A stretch of DNA of 64,000 nucleotides from an uncultured Myxococcales bacterium (lineage in GTDB: Bacteria > Myxococcota_A > Polyangia > Polyangiales > Polyangiaceae). The position numbers were made by a program, and so were the translations under genes. This document shows, piece after piece, positions 41,501 to 53,942 of the stretch. How positions within the stretch are numbered: position 1 is the stretch's first letter; every line of letters starts with the position of its first letter. The stretch is from contig CALFEQ010000180.1 in the NCBI GenBank assembly GCA_937949945.1, forward strand, positions 62,001 to 126,000, written 5' to 3'. The notes below the pieces were generated by a model, which did not search any database, was not told the origin of the DNA, and saw only the letters and a program-made list of their open reading frames with translations.

Positions 41501-41661
41501 CGAATCGTCGGGCGCGAAGAATGCCTCGGCACGCGCCGAGTCTACCTGCGGTCGCCGCGGCCCGGCCAGCGGTTCGTCGCCGCGGCCCCTCGTCGCGAGA
41601 TACGACCCGCCGAGGACACATCGCGCGCCGTCTCACGACGATCGTTCGTGAACCGAGCCTC

Positions 41662-42216
41662 TCAGTCCGCGCTGATCGTCAACCGGTAGGGCGCGCACTC
41701 CGGCGAAGGCGTCAGGCGGCGGACGACCACGGACAGGCGGATGTCGTCGCTCGACGTCCCGGCGCACTCGACCTCGAGCTGCGCGATGGCGGCGAGATCG
41801 GGGTCCGGCGGCCGGTCGCTCGTGCACGAGGCGACGTTCTTGGATGGGCTCGCATCGATGCCTCGCAGACACCGGAGGCTCTCGAACCTGCCCGAGGTGC
41901 ACTGCGCCGTGACGGTCGCCTCGAAACCGCTCGGCGTGAGGACCTCCACCTTGGGGTTTCCACCGATGCCGGTGTCCTTCACGTCGATCGTGAAGTAATC
42001 GACGTCGTCCTCCCCGTGGATGGTGCGCACGACGGACACGCTCTGCGGTCGCGTGTTCGAGCCAAAGGGATCGTCCTCGATCGTCTCGAGCCGCAGCGGC
42101 GCCCCCTCGTCGTCCGGCTCGAACGGATCCGGGCCGCAACGCGGCTCCTCACGCGCATCTTCCTTGCCGCACGCCACGACACACGCGAGCGCCGCCATCA
42201 CGAGCCAGGTTCGCAT
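41662..42216 (-). CDS. Lipoprotein with PPC-like domain
   Basis: A 184-residue lipoprotein with signal VMAALACVVAC. The mature part starts CGPDPFEPDDEGAPLRL and has DVDYFTIDVKDTG, a DPFEPDDxx...DxDYFxIxV pattern seen in bacterial pre-peptidase C-terminal (PPC) domains. Several cysteines follow. It occurs alone, without an attached peptidase. The ATG at 42216 lies 6 nt after a TAGGAT element; there is no ribosome site. Confidence 0.68.
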   Translation of the reverse strand: MRTWLVMAALACVVACGKEDAREEPRCGPDPFEPDDEGAPLRLETIEDDPFGSNTRPQSVSVVRTIHGEDDVDYFTIDVKDTGIGGNPKVEVLTPSGFEATVTAQCTSGRFESLRCLRGIDASPSKNVASCTSDRPPDPDLAAIAQLEVECAGTSSDDIRLSVVVRRLTPSPECAPYRLTISAD

Positions 42217-42222
42217 CAGCCT

Positions 42223-42228
42223 ATCCTA
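42223..42228 (-). promoter_or_regulatory. Putative -10 element of the PPC-like lipoprotein gene
   Basis: TAGGAT on the minus strand ends 6 nt before the ATG at 42216. It is one of the TANNNT/start pairs that suggest leaderless mRNAs. Confidence 0.35.
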
Positions 42229-42354
42229 CAACGGATAGCCTGACGGCACCGCGTACGGCCCCGGAGAGATCGATGCGCCTACATCCGTACGGAAAGAGAC
42301 GAGGCCCGCTACTCTCGCGAGGCGCGCCCGAAACGAGCAGTAGCGGCCATCCTC

Positions 42355-43120
42355 GTGGCCATGACCGGCGCGTGCAGCCTCTTCGTGTCCGTCGCGGACG
42401 ACGAATTCACGGGCGGGGCGGCGAACGACGCGGCGCCGGGAACGCCCGAGAGGAGCGTGGCCCCCGGAGCCGAAGGCGGGCCCGTGAGCGACGGCGGCGG
42501 CGATCCGAACGACGGCGGCTCCACCACGCCGGACGGATGCGACGCCACGTTCTGCGACTCGTTCGACGACGGCCCGCTCGGCGCGCGCTGGGGCCAGATG
42601 CAGACGTACGGCGGAGGTGAGCTGTCGCTCGCCGCGAGCACGATCGGGCCGCCGTACGCGCTTCGCGTGCGCCTGACGTCATCCGGTACGGCCGCCGAGC
42701 GCGCGGCGTTCCTCGGCAAGACCTTCCCGCTCCCGCAGCGGGCTCGATGCTCGCTCGACGTGTTCGCAGGTCCAGGCCTGAACTCGGACGAAGACATCGA
42801 TACACGAGCGGAGGGAAGCTCTTGGCGCTTGCCTTGAAGCTCGGAAACGACGAGCTCCGACTTCGCGAGACGCTCACCGGCGAGCCGGCGACGACAGGCG
42901 AGCTCGTCGGCCATCCGTGGACCAACGAGTGGATCCACGTCGTTCTCGACGTCGAGCTCGGCGTACGCGCGACCCTGTCGGCCCTCGGACAGAGGCAGGA
43001 GATCCGCTGCGTTCTTTGCCGACGCCGACGCTGACGATCACGATCGGCGAGCCGAGCGACGACGACCCGTGGACCTACGAGGTCCTCATCGACAACGTCG
43101 CCTGCACGCTCACGCCGTGA
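42355..43120 (+). pseudogene. Broken lectin-like lipoprotein (two frameshifts)
   Basis: The frame from 42355 encodes a lipobox-like VAMTGAC, an Asp/Gly linker and TFCDSFDDGPLGARW, and breaks near 42790-42810. Homology resumes one base earlier (GGKLLALALKLGNDELRLRE) and breaks again near 42985-43025. The end (TPTLTITIGEPSDDDPW to DNVACTLTP, stop 43118-43120) is in the third frame. Each break fits a one-base deletion. Even the start is poor, because only part of a signal peptide is in frame. The intact relatives are at 16313 and 55091 (CDxF(D/E)D motif, DNV end). Decay or sequencing error cannot be separated here. Confidence 0.7.
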
Positions 43121-43157
43121 CTCGGCGCTCCGTCGCCTGAAAGACGCACGCGCCGGC

Positions 43158-44198
43158 TCAGAGCGGCTGGAGAGCGTCGCAATCGACGGAGCCGGTCACG
43201 ACGCGCATCTTGCCCTTGTACTTCGACCCCTTCGCGAACGAGGTCCAGCGCTCCTGCGGCAGGTCGCACGAAGCCGTGGCCTTCGTCTTCTGGTCGACGA
43301 ACTCGACGGTGTAGCGCTCCGACCGAGCGCCCTCGCGCTCGCATCCGACGCACGTCCCGCCCTTCACGCCCGTCACGGGCCAGCGCGGCGTCTCGGCGAG
43401 GCTGCTCCCTTTCTCGGTGGCCCTGCGTGCGACCCGCCACTCCCGGAGCTCGATCTCGCACCGGTCTTCCATGACCGGCACTTCCTTGTACGTGGGCTGG
43501 CACTCCTTCACTTCCTTGAAGGCGCCGTTGCCGAGGTCCTGCTTGCGCGTACCGCAGACCTCGCCGTCCTGCTCCTTCTTCGTGCCCCGCTGCTCCTTCG
43601 TTCGCGAGAGCACGCGAGCGTCGGCCGGCGCATCGTCGCACCAGACCTTCTTCCTCACGGCCTCGTAGCGCTCGATCAGGATCGTGCGCTCCCACGAGTG
43701 TCCCGTCACCTCGAAGACGCCTTCGCGCTTCCAGAGCGCAGCGACGAGAATCGAGCCGACGAAGAGGAGGAGCAAGCCGCCGATCAGGGCGAACAGCCAC
43801 GTCGCCGACTTCTTCGGTGCGACTGCGTGTGCGGGCCCGCCGTGCACAGGCACGGGCTGACCAGGCGCGTGAGGGGACTGCCCGAGCCCCGGCGGCGGCA
43901 CGACGACGTCCGGACGGCGTGCGACCTCCGTGCCCTTGTCGAGGGGGCTGCCGCAGTTCGTGCAGCACTTCGCCGCACGCGACATCGGATGCCGGCAGGC
44001 CGGGCACATCACGTCCGCGCCGACGTACGGGTGATCCTTCGCAGGGACCTTCTCGTCGTCCGGCGGGAAGTAGCGCGTGGCGGGGTCCTGGGGTGCTCCG
44101 CAGTTCGCGCAGAAGCGATGGGTGATACCGAGCAGCTTCTTCTGACCGCAGTACTTGCAGTCCCAGAACATCTCGTAGACGGCTTCACCTGCGCTCAT
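43158..44198 (-). CDS. Zinc-ribbon membrane protein
   Basis: A 346-residue protein. Two N-terminal zinc ribbons are visible: WDCKYCGQKKLLGITHRFCANCGAPQ and VMCPACRHPMSRAAKCCTNCGSPLDKG. A Pro/Gly/His-rich linker is followed by one helix (WLFALIGGLLLLFVGSILVAALW). The external domain (about 200 residues) has VTGHSWERTILIERYEAVRKKVWCDDAP and TYKEVPVMEDRCEIELREW, and resembles a repeated beta motif with paired cysteines. No named family. The ATG at 44198 is chosen; ATG 44207 would add three residues. Confidence 0.7.
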   Translation of the reverse strand: MSAGEAVYEMFWDCKYCGQKKLLGITHRFCANCGAPQDPATRYFPPDDEKVPAKDHPYVGADVMCPACRHPMSRAAKCCTNCGSPLDKGTEVARRPDVVVPPPGLGQSPHAPGQPVPVHGGPAHAVAPKKSATWLFALIGGLLLLFVGSILVAALWKREGVFEVTGHSWERTILIERYEAVRKKVWCDDAPADARVLSRTKEQRGTKKEQDGEVCGTRKQDLGNGAFKEVKECQPTYKEVPVMEDRCEIELREWRVARRATEKGSSLAETPRWPVTGVKGGTCVGCEREGARSERYTVEFVDQKTKATASCDLPQERWTSFAKGSKYKGKMRVVTGSVDCDALQPL

Positions 44199-44368
44199 CG
44201 CGGCCATCGTCGCAGAGAGCGACCGGACAGCGCTAGAGCATCGCGACTCGACGGTGCAGCCGGTGCTCGAGGCCCTCATGCCCGCGACACGACGAGCAGC
44301 GGACGACGCGCCCGCGGCGTTCTCAGGCCGAAGCGCGGCTGCTATCGTCGATCCGCGCGCCACGCCCC

Positions 44369-44956
44369 ATGTCACGCTCTCCGAAGACCTCCTTCTGTTT
44401 CGTCGTCATCGCGCTCTCCGGTGCGTGCATGACGGGCTCCGCCTGCACCGACTTCGGGACGAGCCCGGTCCCGACGCCGGACGGCACCGTCGATGCCGGA
44501 GACGGCGCGACGACGGACGAAGACGCCGCGTCGTCGCCCGACGGCAGCGGAGGAGGATCCGACGCCACCAGCGAGCCGCGGAGCACCGCGTGCACGGGCG
44601 ACGACGAGTGCAACCCCGGGGCCTGTGTTCAGGGCGTCTGCATCTGCAACGCCCCGCACTGGGTGCAGCCCGACGGGAAGTGCGGGTCGACGGAGCCGCC
44701 CGACTGCGAACCTCAGGGTGGCACGTGCAGGCAGCAGGAAGCATGCGAGGCCGGAGAGACCGAAGGCAGCGGCCCCGCGAACATGTCGTGCGGAGATCTC
44801 CGCCCGGCCGTCTGCTGCTTCGCCGAATGCAAGGGCCCGGCGGACTTGATTTGTTGCTTGGGCGACGTGCCGTCTTCCCCCGTCTGCGTGAACGGCTGGA
44901 AGACCTGTGTGGAGGGTAACCGCGCCGCGAAGGCCGACGAGGGCTGCATACAGTGA
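44369..44956 (+). CDS. Cys-rich lipoprotein
   Basis: A 195-residue protein with signal FCFVVIALSGACMTGSAC (either Cys can be the lipid site), an Asp/Gly/Thr linker, and a C-terminal part with 17 or so cysteines: CTGDDECNPGACVQGVCICNAPHW and CGDLRPAVCCFAECKGPADLICCLG. The first cluster looks like an EGF/TIL-like Cys-rich repeat common in myxobacterial lipoproteins. No enzymatic domain. ATG 44369 gives a correct signal. Confidence 0.7.
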   Translation: MSRSPKTSFCFVVIALSGACMTGSACTDFGTSPVPTPDGTVDAGDGATTDEDAASSPDGSGGGSDATSEPRSTACTGDDECNPGACVQGVCICNAPHWVQPDGKCGSTEPPDCEPQGGTCRQQEACEAGETEGSGPANMSCGDLRPAVCCFAECKGPADLICCLGDVPSSPVCVNGWKTCVEGNRAAKADEGCIQ

Positions 44957-45002
44957 GCGCGTGGCGACGAGCCCGGTGAGCGCCGCCGCGCGCAGGGCTC
45001 GA

Positions 45003-46703
45003 CTACCTCGCCGGCGGCTGCGGCACGTCCCGGTCGTCGATCACGCAGGCGGAGAGATCGAAGAAGAGGAACTCGAGCAGCTTCTGCTGCGGGGTCAGGC
45101 GGCCGCGAGAGACCTCGCACCTCTCGATCGAGAGCGGGCCCGCTTGATCCGTGATGTGGAGATCCGTGTAGACGGCGCGACCGCACTGCTTCTTTGGCGC
45201 CGCGGAGATCGGCGTGTTGAACGAGAAGTAGTTCGTCGGTGCGGCGTTCGGATCGCCCCGCTTCTGGATCCAGCTCACGCCAGGCTCGGCGAGCGTTTGG
45301 ACGGAGTTTCGGACCATTTCGAGCGGGATCTTCCCGTACGTCGTCGATGCTCCCGTGGCCAGGAGCCACTCCGCGAGTATCTCCCCCTTCGGGAACGGGC
45401 TCCCGTCCGGCAGCGTCGTGTTGACGTCGAAGTCGCCGCTGGACGGCCCGTTTCCGAAACCACGGAAAGTGGCAATGTCCCTGATCTGCTGTTCGGGGGA
45501 CGACTGGAACCAGACGTAGTGGTAGTGCGTGGCGAAGACCCTCCCGCCCGCGTTCAAGTACTCGACCATCGAGCTGCGCGCGCCAGGCTCGTCTTTGCCC
45601 TTGTTCTCGAGAGTCTCCACGCCTTCGCACGACAGCAAGAGGAGGTCGTATTTGCGAAGCTGCGAGGCGTCCTTCCAGAAGCTCTCGGCCGGCGTCCCCA
45701 TCCTCCCGCCAATGCCCTTGAAGAGGTGAACGTGACCGGAGCCGTCGTGCCCGTCGACGAACTCGCTGTCGTCGATCCCGATCCCCCGGAGCAGACACTC
45801 GAGCGAGTCCGCACCGCCGGTCGTGACCGCGATCTGCGGCATGTCCCCTTCGGCACCGTTCCTCGGGAGACGCAGCACGCGGTCGGCGACGTGATTGTCG
45901 CCGCACTGACTCGTCACCTGGACCTTCACGAGCCGGCGCCACTTGCCCACCTGGACGACGATCGGGACTTCCCCGACGGGCACGTCCTCGAGGACGAACT
46001 CACCCTTCGCGTCCGTGAGCGCGCTGCGCAGGGGATTCACGATCACGCTCGCGCACGTCTCGCAAGCGATTCCGCTCTGCGTCGAGTCCTTGATCGGAGG
46101 GAGGACCTCGGGCGTCGGGCCTCCCGGTATGTAGACCACCACGTTGGAGAGCGGATTCGCTCCCGCCGGGTCGAAGACCCTGCCGCGAAGGGTCGTCTTC
46201 CGTGGCCCGCGGCAGTCGACAATCGCACACTCGAGCCCCTCGCAGTCGCTCAGGTTGGCCAGCGAGACCGTGAACGTCGCCGGCTCGCGATCGCGCTCGC
46301 GGAAGACGACGTAATACTGCCCCGTCGCAGGCAACGTAGCCACGAGGCGCGCATCTTGGGTCCCCTCGTGGGCGTCGTCGTTCGTCACGATTGTCTTGAA
46401 CTGCGCGTTCGCAAGAAAAGCGATCGCGTCCCCGTCCGTGCTACGCACCCACGCCTCGACTCGCTCACCGGCGTTACCGTGGAACGAGAGAGCGCGGTAC
46501 TCGGGGCTTCCGGTGTGCCGGATCGGCGCGCTCGTGTCTCCGTACGCGATCGAGCCGACGATCTCCTCCGCCCGCAGCGGGCGGAGCTCGGAGGACTCGG
46601 CAACGGCGAGCTCGTCGACGTCGGCCGTCGTACAGCCTTGAAGGACGAGGACCGCACCGAAGGAGGCGACGAGGAAAGAAGAGGCAAGCTTGCAGAAGCG
46701 CAT
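45003..46703 (-). CDS. Large lipoprotein with carboxypeptidase-regulatory-like domain
   Basis: A 566-residue lipoprotein with signal FLVASFGAVLVLQGC. An N-terminal PPC-like part (about 40-160, VEAWVRSTDGDAIAFLANAQFKT) precedes TTLRGRVFDPAGANPLSNVVVYIPGG to GEFVLEDVPVGEVPIVVQVGKWRR, a carboxypeptidase-regulatory-like (CarboxypepD_reg) fold. The C-terminal 280 residues have YDLLLLSCEGVETLENKG, MVEYLNAGGRVFATHYHYVWF and NYFSFNTPISAAPKKQCGRAVYTDLHI, resembling a glutamine-amidotransferase-like/ThuA fold. The combination suggests a surface lipoprotein that holds a degenerate enzyme. ATG 46703 matches the signal. Confidence 0.7.
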   Translation of the reverse strand: MRFCKLASSFLVASFGAVLVLQGCTTADVDELAVAESSELRPLRAEEIVGSIAYGDTSAPIRHTGSPEYRALSFHGNAGERVEAWVRSTDGDAIAFLANAQFKTIVTNDDAHEGTQDARLVATLPATGQYYVVFRERDREPATFTVSLANLSDCEGLECAIVDCRGPRKTTLRGRVFDPAGANPLSNVVVYIPGGPTPEVLPPIKDSTQSGIACETCASVIVNPLRSALTDAKGEFVLEDVPVGEVPIVVQVGKWRRLVKVQVTSQCGDNHVADRVLRLPRNGAEGDMPQIAVTTGGADSLECLLRGIGIDDSEFVDGHDGSGHVHLFKGIGGRMGTPAESFWKDASQLRKYDLLLLSCEGVETLENKGKDEPGARSSMVEYLNAGGRVFATHYHYVWFQSSPEQQIRDIATFRGFGNGPSSGDFDVNTTLPDGSPFPKGEILAEWLLATGASTTYGKIPLEMVRNSVQTLAEPGVSWIQKRGDPNAAPTNYFSFNTPISAAPKKQCGRAVYTDLHITDQAGPLSIERCEVSRGRLTPQQKLLEFLFFDLSACVIDDRDVPQPPAR

Positions 46704-47084
46704 GGCTGACCCGCGTAGCTCCATACGCTGACCAGGCCAGACGTCTCGCCACATTCTGAGATTTTCGACCGTCAGTCCTTCGAGCTCGTGGCGAGGCCTG
46801 CGGGCGCCGGTCGTATCGTGCTCGGAGACGGCGCGGACGACGAGGATGGAGCAGGCCCGGAGAGCGCCCGGACCTGCGCCGCCGTCGAGGAAACCGCGAC
46901 ACGCGCCGGCACGGCTACGCGGCTCGCCCGTGGAGTGCTCGCCGGGCGAGGAGGGCTGGACCTCGCGCCGCGAGCGGTGGCGCTCTCCTCAGGCGCGGCC
47001 GCGGTAGCGAGAGCGGTGACGGAGACCGAGGCCGCCCCGGTCGTCGCCGTCGCCATCGACGACGCCGCGGGGCGGTCTCCGCGC
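46704..47084. other. Intergenic region (381 bp)
   Basis: No gene I can support. A minus-strand frame (47056-46772, 94 codons) is Ala/Ser/Pro/Thr-rich without a domain; it might be a small protein but has only weak evidence. No repeats or regulatory site recognised. Confidence 0.35.
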
Positions 47085-48581
47085 TCACTTGCACTGGTAG
47101 TACGACTTGGTCGCCTCGAAGGACTTCTTCATGCTCTCGGCGCAGCCGCTCGTCTCGACGGTCTTGCACTCTTTCAAGAGGACCGCGAGCGCATCGGAGC
47201 ACTTTCCGGTCGCTGCGGCCACGCAGCGGGCGGCGAGGAGAAAGCCGTTCGAGGCGAGGTTCGAGGCCTGTTCGCTCTTCATCCGCTCGGCGACCGGCAT
47301 GCCCGGCATCTCCGCGAGCATCGCCTTCTTGTGCTCGGCGAGGCCGTCGGCGAGGCGCTCGCAGCCCCGCCGATCCTTCACCTTCTCCATCGCCTTCAGC
47401 TCACGGTAGGCGCGCACGATGAAGTCGGCGTGGTTCGTCGTCCCTGCCGACGGGCACCAGCGGTTCGACTCCTCGCGAGCCGCGTTGTCGAGCTGCCAGT
47501 CTTCGAGCTCGCGCTTCGTGTCCGAGGCGGCGAGCGCGGCGCGGTAGTCGCGCGTGCCGTCGGCGCACTTCCCGGACGCCATGACGCACCGGGCGCGGAG
47601 CTTCTTGGTTTCGTGGTCGTTGACGAGACGCGCGTCGAAGCCGACCGCCTTCGCGAGGAGGTCGACGCAGCTCGCGCCGTCGCCGGCCTCGAGCTTCTCC
47701 TTCGCGCGTGCGACGAGCGAGGCGGCGTTGCTGGCGGCCGACTCGCCCGTGACCGTCGTCGCCTCGTCGCCCTTCCCCGCCCCGCCCTGCGCGACCGCAG
47801 GCGAAGCCTCGACCGGGTTCTGCCCGGCGGTGATCGGACGGAGCGCGAGACGGATCGGGACGCGGCAGCCACGCTGGTCCTGCGACTCGCACGACGAGAG
47901 CTTCCCGCCCGAGCTGACGGACCGGCGCTGGCTCGATCGCTTGCCGCCGGCCGAGCCCATGCCGGCGCTGACGTCGGCCTCGCCCGAGACGTTCTCGGAG
48001 CTCGTCAGCTCGAACGCGCCGAGGTTGTAGGCCCACACGAAGTGCGTCGCGCCCTCGCATCCCGGTTTGCCGGCGAGGTCGCTCTCGTAGATCGCGTCGC
48101 GCGTGTTCTGCGCCACGCCGGAGACGTAGTACTGCAGGTGGAGCGACTCGCCCGCCTGCACGCGGCCCGAGAGGTTCGCCGCGCCGAGCGGGAGCTTCGC
48201 GTAGAGCTCGCCCTCGTTCGTGATGTCGAACCCCTGGATCGTGCCGCTCGTGAACGTCGGCGTCCCGTAGGCGCCGAGCTTGCCCGGCGCGTTGGCGTCC
48301 GAGCAGCGATCGAGCACTTGGAGGGAGCACCCCTCGTAGCGAACGAAGACGGTGTCGCGCGACGCCTTCGCCTCGAAGCTCGCGAGATCGGTCGCGTCCC
48401 ACTCGACGACGAACGGCCTCTCGTGCCCCTTCTTCGCCTCGTCGCATTTTTGCGCGACGGCCGTCTGCGAGAGCATCCCCGCCCTGCCCTGCATCGTGGG
48501 CGCCGCGACGTTGCCGCCGCACGCCGCGAGCGCGAGGGCGCAGCCGGAGAGGACCGAGCCCGAGCGGAGGAAGAGGCCCAT
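47085..48581 (-). CDS. Large lipoprotein with TPR-like C-terminus
   Basis: A 498-residue lipoprotein with signal VLSGCALALAACGG. The N-terminal half (about 35-260) is beta-rich, with FVVEWDATDLASFEAKASRDTVFVRYEGCSLQVLDRCSD and HFVWAYNLGAFELTS. A Gly/Gln segment follows, then helical repeats with conserved cysteines (CVDLLAKAVGFD, CADGTRDYRAALAASDTK and CSDALAVLLKECKTVE) that resemble tetratricopeptide repeats. No known enzyme. ATG 48581 is 8 nt after TAGAAT (48595-48590, minus strand). It faces the SOD gene upstream. Confidence 0.65.
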   Translation of the reverse strand: MGLFLRSGSVLSGCALALAACGGNVAAPTMQGRAGMLSQTAVAQKCDEAKKGHERPFVVEWDATDLASFEAKASRDTVFVRYEGCSLQVLDRCSDANAPGKLGAYGTPTFTSGTIQGFDITNEGELYAKLPLGAANLSGRVQAGESLHLQYYVSGVAQNTRDAIYESDLAGKPGCEGATHFVWAYNLGAFELTSSENVSGEADVSAGMGSAGGKRSSQRRSVSSGGKLSSCESQDQRGCRVPIRLALRPITAGQNPVEASPAVAQGGAGKGDEATTVTGESAASNAASLVARAKEKLEAGDGASCVDLLAKAVGFDARLVNDHETKKLRARCVMASGKCADGTRDYRAALAASDTKRELEDWQLDNAAREESNRWCPSAGTTNHADFIVRAYRELKAMEKVKDRRGCERLADGLAEHKKAMLAEMPGMPVAERMKSEQASNLASNGFLLAARCVAAATGKCSDALAVLLKECKTVETSGCAESMKKSFEATKSYYQCK

Positions 48582-48589
48582 GCCCGCAC

Positions 48590-48595
48590 ATTCTA
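48590..48595 (-). promoter_or_regulatory. Putative -10 element of the 47085-48581 gene
   Basis: TAGAAT on the minus strand ends 8 nt before the ATG at 48581, with no ribosome site. Confidence 0.35.
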
Positions 48596-48643
48596 CGTGG
48601 TCCGAGGCGAGACCTTCCTCCGCATCCAGGACCGGAGCGGGCG

Positions 48644-49306
48644 CTACTCCACCCTCTGGATCACGCCGCAGCCGGGCCTGCCGCCCGCGTTGCCGACGGG
48701 CTGCGAGACGCCGTCGTCGCGTTGCTCGTGATAGACGATCGCGTGACCGACGACGGAGAGCGGCCCGTCGTGCACGTAGAACTTCGTCGCGGGGAACGTG
48801 AGCTTGACCGATCCGGTGCCGGCGTCGTCGATCACGATGTTGCCGAGATCACCGACGTGGTGCGGCTCTTGGCTCGGGTGGCCGTGGGGCACACCCGCCG
48901 GGTTCCAGTGACCGCCGGCGCCGAGGCCGGGGCCTCCGTCGACCGGGTCGCAGCTCGGGTTCTCGTGGATGTGGATGCCGTGCTCGCCGGGCGTCCCGCC
49001 GCTGCTCGTGATGTCGATGTTCACGAACACCACCGAGCCCTGCTCGATGAACTCCGCCGTGCCCTGCACGGTGCTCGCTTCGCTCGTGGGCCGTATCTCC
49101 GCCCTCGCCGTGAGCGCGGCCGGCGGCGTCCCGGACGTCCCCGAGCTCCCGGACGAAGAGCCCTCGCCGGAGCTCCCGCTCGGGGCCGCGTCGTCGGTCC
49201 CGGCGTCTTCGGCAGGCGGGTTGCTCGACGACTCGGAGCAAGCCCACACGCAAAGGCCGCACGTCGTCGAGACGGCGAGCGCGATCGCACGAAGGTCGAG
49301 CCTCAT
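48644..49306 (-). CDS. sodC: Cu/Zn superoxide dismutase, lipoprotein
   Basis: A 220-residue Cu/Zn superoxide dismutase with a lipoprotein signal (STTCGLCVWAC) and Ser/Gly/Asp linker. Metal ligands are visible: HGIHIHE, the bridging His in GGHWNPAG, HHVGDLGNI and SVVGHAIVYHE. The GNAGGRPGCGVI motif with its disulfide Cys is present. It detoxifies superoxide at the envelope. ATG 49306 is 6 nt after TACGAT on the minus strand. Confidence 0.93.
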   Translation of the reverse strand: MRLDLRAIALAVSTTCGLCVWACSESSSNPPAEDAGTDDAAPSGSSGEGSSSGSSGTSGTPPAALTARAEIRPTSEASTVQGTAEFIEQGSVVFVNIDITSSGGTPGEHGIHIHENPSCDPVDGGPGLGAGGHWNPAGVPHGHPSQEPHHVGDLGNIVIDDAGTGSVKLTFPATKFYVHDGPLSVVGHAIVYHEQRDDGVSQPVGNAGGRPGCGVIQRVE

Positions 49307-49358
49307 TCGCTCATCGTACGACGCCTCGGCACGGGCGCGCCAACGCTCCGTGAGGGCG

Positions 49359-52334
<2,976 letters not shown>

Positions 52335-52622
52335 GTGCGCCAGCGATTAGCACATGGCCGAGGGCGTGGTCCGCCGAGCCGCACCCGGGCGACGGCTATC
52401 CTGACGGCCCGCTGTCAGTTGTCACTTTGGCAGGCGGACGGGGATCGAGCGCGGCCGCATGCCAGCTTGGCGGACATGGGCGGCGGAGCGGGTCACGCGA
52501 TCGGCCGAAAGCCGTGCATCTTTGCGCGTGCGGGTTTGGGGGCGGGCGTGGCACGCGCTATGCTGCCGCCCGGTCAGCCCATGCTCGCTCGCCGGCCCGC
52601 ACGTGGCGGGCTTCCCGTCGCC

Positions 52623-53942
52623 ATGCCGAAGGCGCTCGTCCTTCCCCGACTCACCTGGCTCCGCGTGCTCGTCGCGGTCCTCCTCGCCGTCGCGGCGCTG
52701 TCCTTCGCCGACATCGCGTCGGCGCAGTCGATCAGCATCGTCAACGAGCAGTCGCTGCCCCGGCTCGACAAGGATGGGCGCATCATCCAGAAGCGCCCGC
52801 TGAACTTGTCGCCGGAGGCGGTGAACCTCCAGGACTGCTACGACGACCAGCTCATCCGCTTCACGCTGCAGATGTCCGGGTTCCAGGCCAACGCCTCGGT
52901 TCAGGTGTGGGCCTCGAACGCCGGCGCGGACTGCAAGCAGCAGACGGTCCGCACGGGCCTCACCCCGCAGTGCTGGAAGGTGCTCGACACGGACATCCCG
53001 CTCCAGACGGTGGTGGACGTCGACATCCCGGTGCGCCACATCATGGCGGGCGCGCCGCCGAACCAGCCGCACGACCCGAAGCGTGACGAGGAATCGCTGT
53101 GCGGGAAGGTCGACCTCGCGACGATCACCGTCCACTTCCTCTATTTCGCGCCGGGCCAGCAGGCGACCGCCGCCTTCGAGAAGACGGTCGCCATCACCGT
53201 CGACACCGTCGGCCCGAAGCCGCCGTCGGGCCTCCGCGCGCTGCCGGGCAACGGCCGCATCCAGGTGAGCTGGGTCAACATCAGCGGCGGAACGGGCGAC
53301 GCCGCGGCGACGGGCGGTCTCACCGAGCTCACCGGCGTGAAGGTCTACTGCGACGTCGCGGGCTCCGCGCCGTCGACGCCGACCGCGCCCACGCCGGAAT
53401 GCCACGAGGAGGAGCGCGAGGTCGGGGTCGACGACGCCGGCAACCCGATCACCGAGATCGTCGAGGTGTGCGAAGACGCGGGAACGACGACGCCGGACCA
53501 GCCCGCGTCGGGCTGCTCGAGCGCCAACTTCCGGAACGCCGACGGGAGCCCGATCTATCCGTCGGCGGAGTTCAATCAGAAATTCGAGTGCGGGAGCATG
53601 ACCGGAAACACCGGCACGACCGTCGTGGCGAGCTCGCTCGGCGGCAACCCGCTCCAGAACGGCACGACGTACGCGGTCGCCGTCGCGGCCACCGACAAGT
53701 TCGGAAACGTCGGACAGCTCTCGGACGTCATCTGCGAGACGCCGGAGGAGACGACCGACTTCTGGCAGGACTATCGGAACGCGGGCGGCTCCGCCGGCGG
53801 CGGCTGCTCGGCCGCCGGCGCTTCGCCGCTCGGCAGCATCACCGTGCTGCTCCTCGCGATCGCGACCGCCGGATCGACGCTCCGGCGGAGGAACACGTCG
53901 AAGTCCCGCCGTATCGCATCGGAGAGAGAAGACCGTCGATGA
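52623..53942 (+). CDS. MXAN_2561-family MYXO-CTERM-anchored protein
   Basis: A 439-residue exported protein: signal peptide (VLVAVLLAVAALSFADIASAQ), two fibronectin/Ig-like beta regions (about 85-200 and 210-330; GPKPPSGLRALPGNGRIQVSW is a typical FN3 start), and a MYXO-CTERM-like C-terminus GGGCSAAGASPLGSITVLLL followed by an Arg-rich tail. The conserved Cys, hydrophobic helix and basic tail mark processing and surface anchoring in myxobacteria. The stop overlaps the next gene (ATGA), its outer-membrane barrel partner. ATG 52623 gives the best signal; upstream ATGs at 52560 and 52581 are possible. Confidence 0.85.
   Translation: MPKALVLPRLTWLRVLVAVLLAVAALSFADIASAQSISIVNEQSLPRLDKDGRIIQKRPLNLSPEAVNLQDCYDDQLIRFTLQMSGFQANASVQVWASNAGADCKQQTVRTGLTPQCWKVLDTDIPLQTVVDVDIPVRHIMAGAPPNQPHDPKRDEESLCGKVDLATITVHFLYFAPGQQATAAFEKTVAITVDTVGPKPPSGLRALPGNGRIQVSWVNISGGTGDAAATGGLTELTGVKVYCDVAGSAPSTPTAPTPECHEEEREVGVDDAGNPITEIVEVCEDAGTTTPDQPASGCSSANFRNADGSPIYPSAEFNQKFECGSMTGNTGTTVVASSLGGNPLQNGTTYAVAVAATDKFGNVGQLSDVICETPEETTDFWQDYRNAGGSAGGGCSAAGASPLGSITVLLLAIATAGSTLRRRNTSKSRRIASEREDRR

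Noticed and set aside
46772..47056. A 94-codon minus-strand frame after the 47085 gene
   Set aside because: Low-complexity Ala/Ser/Pro, no convincing ribosome site, and no domain. Kept only as a remark on the intergenic region.
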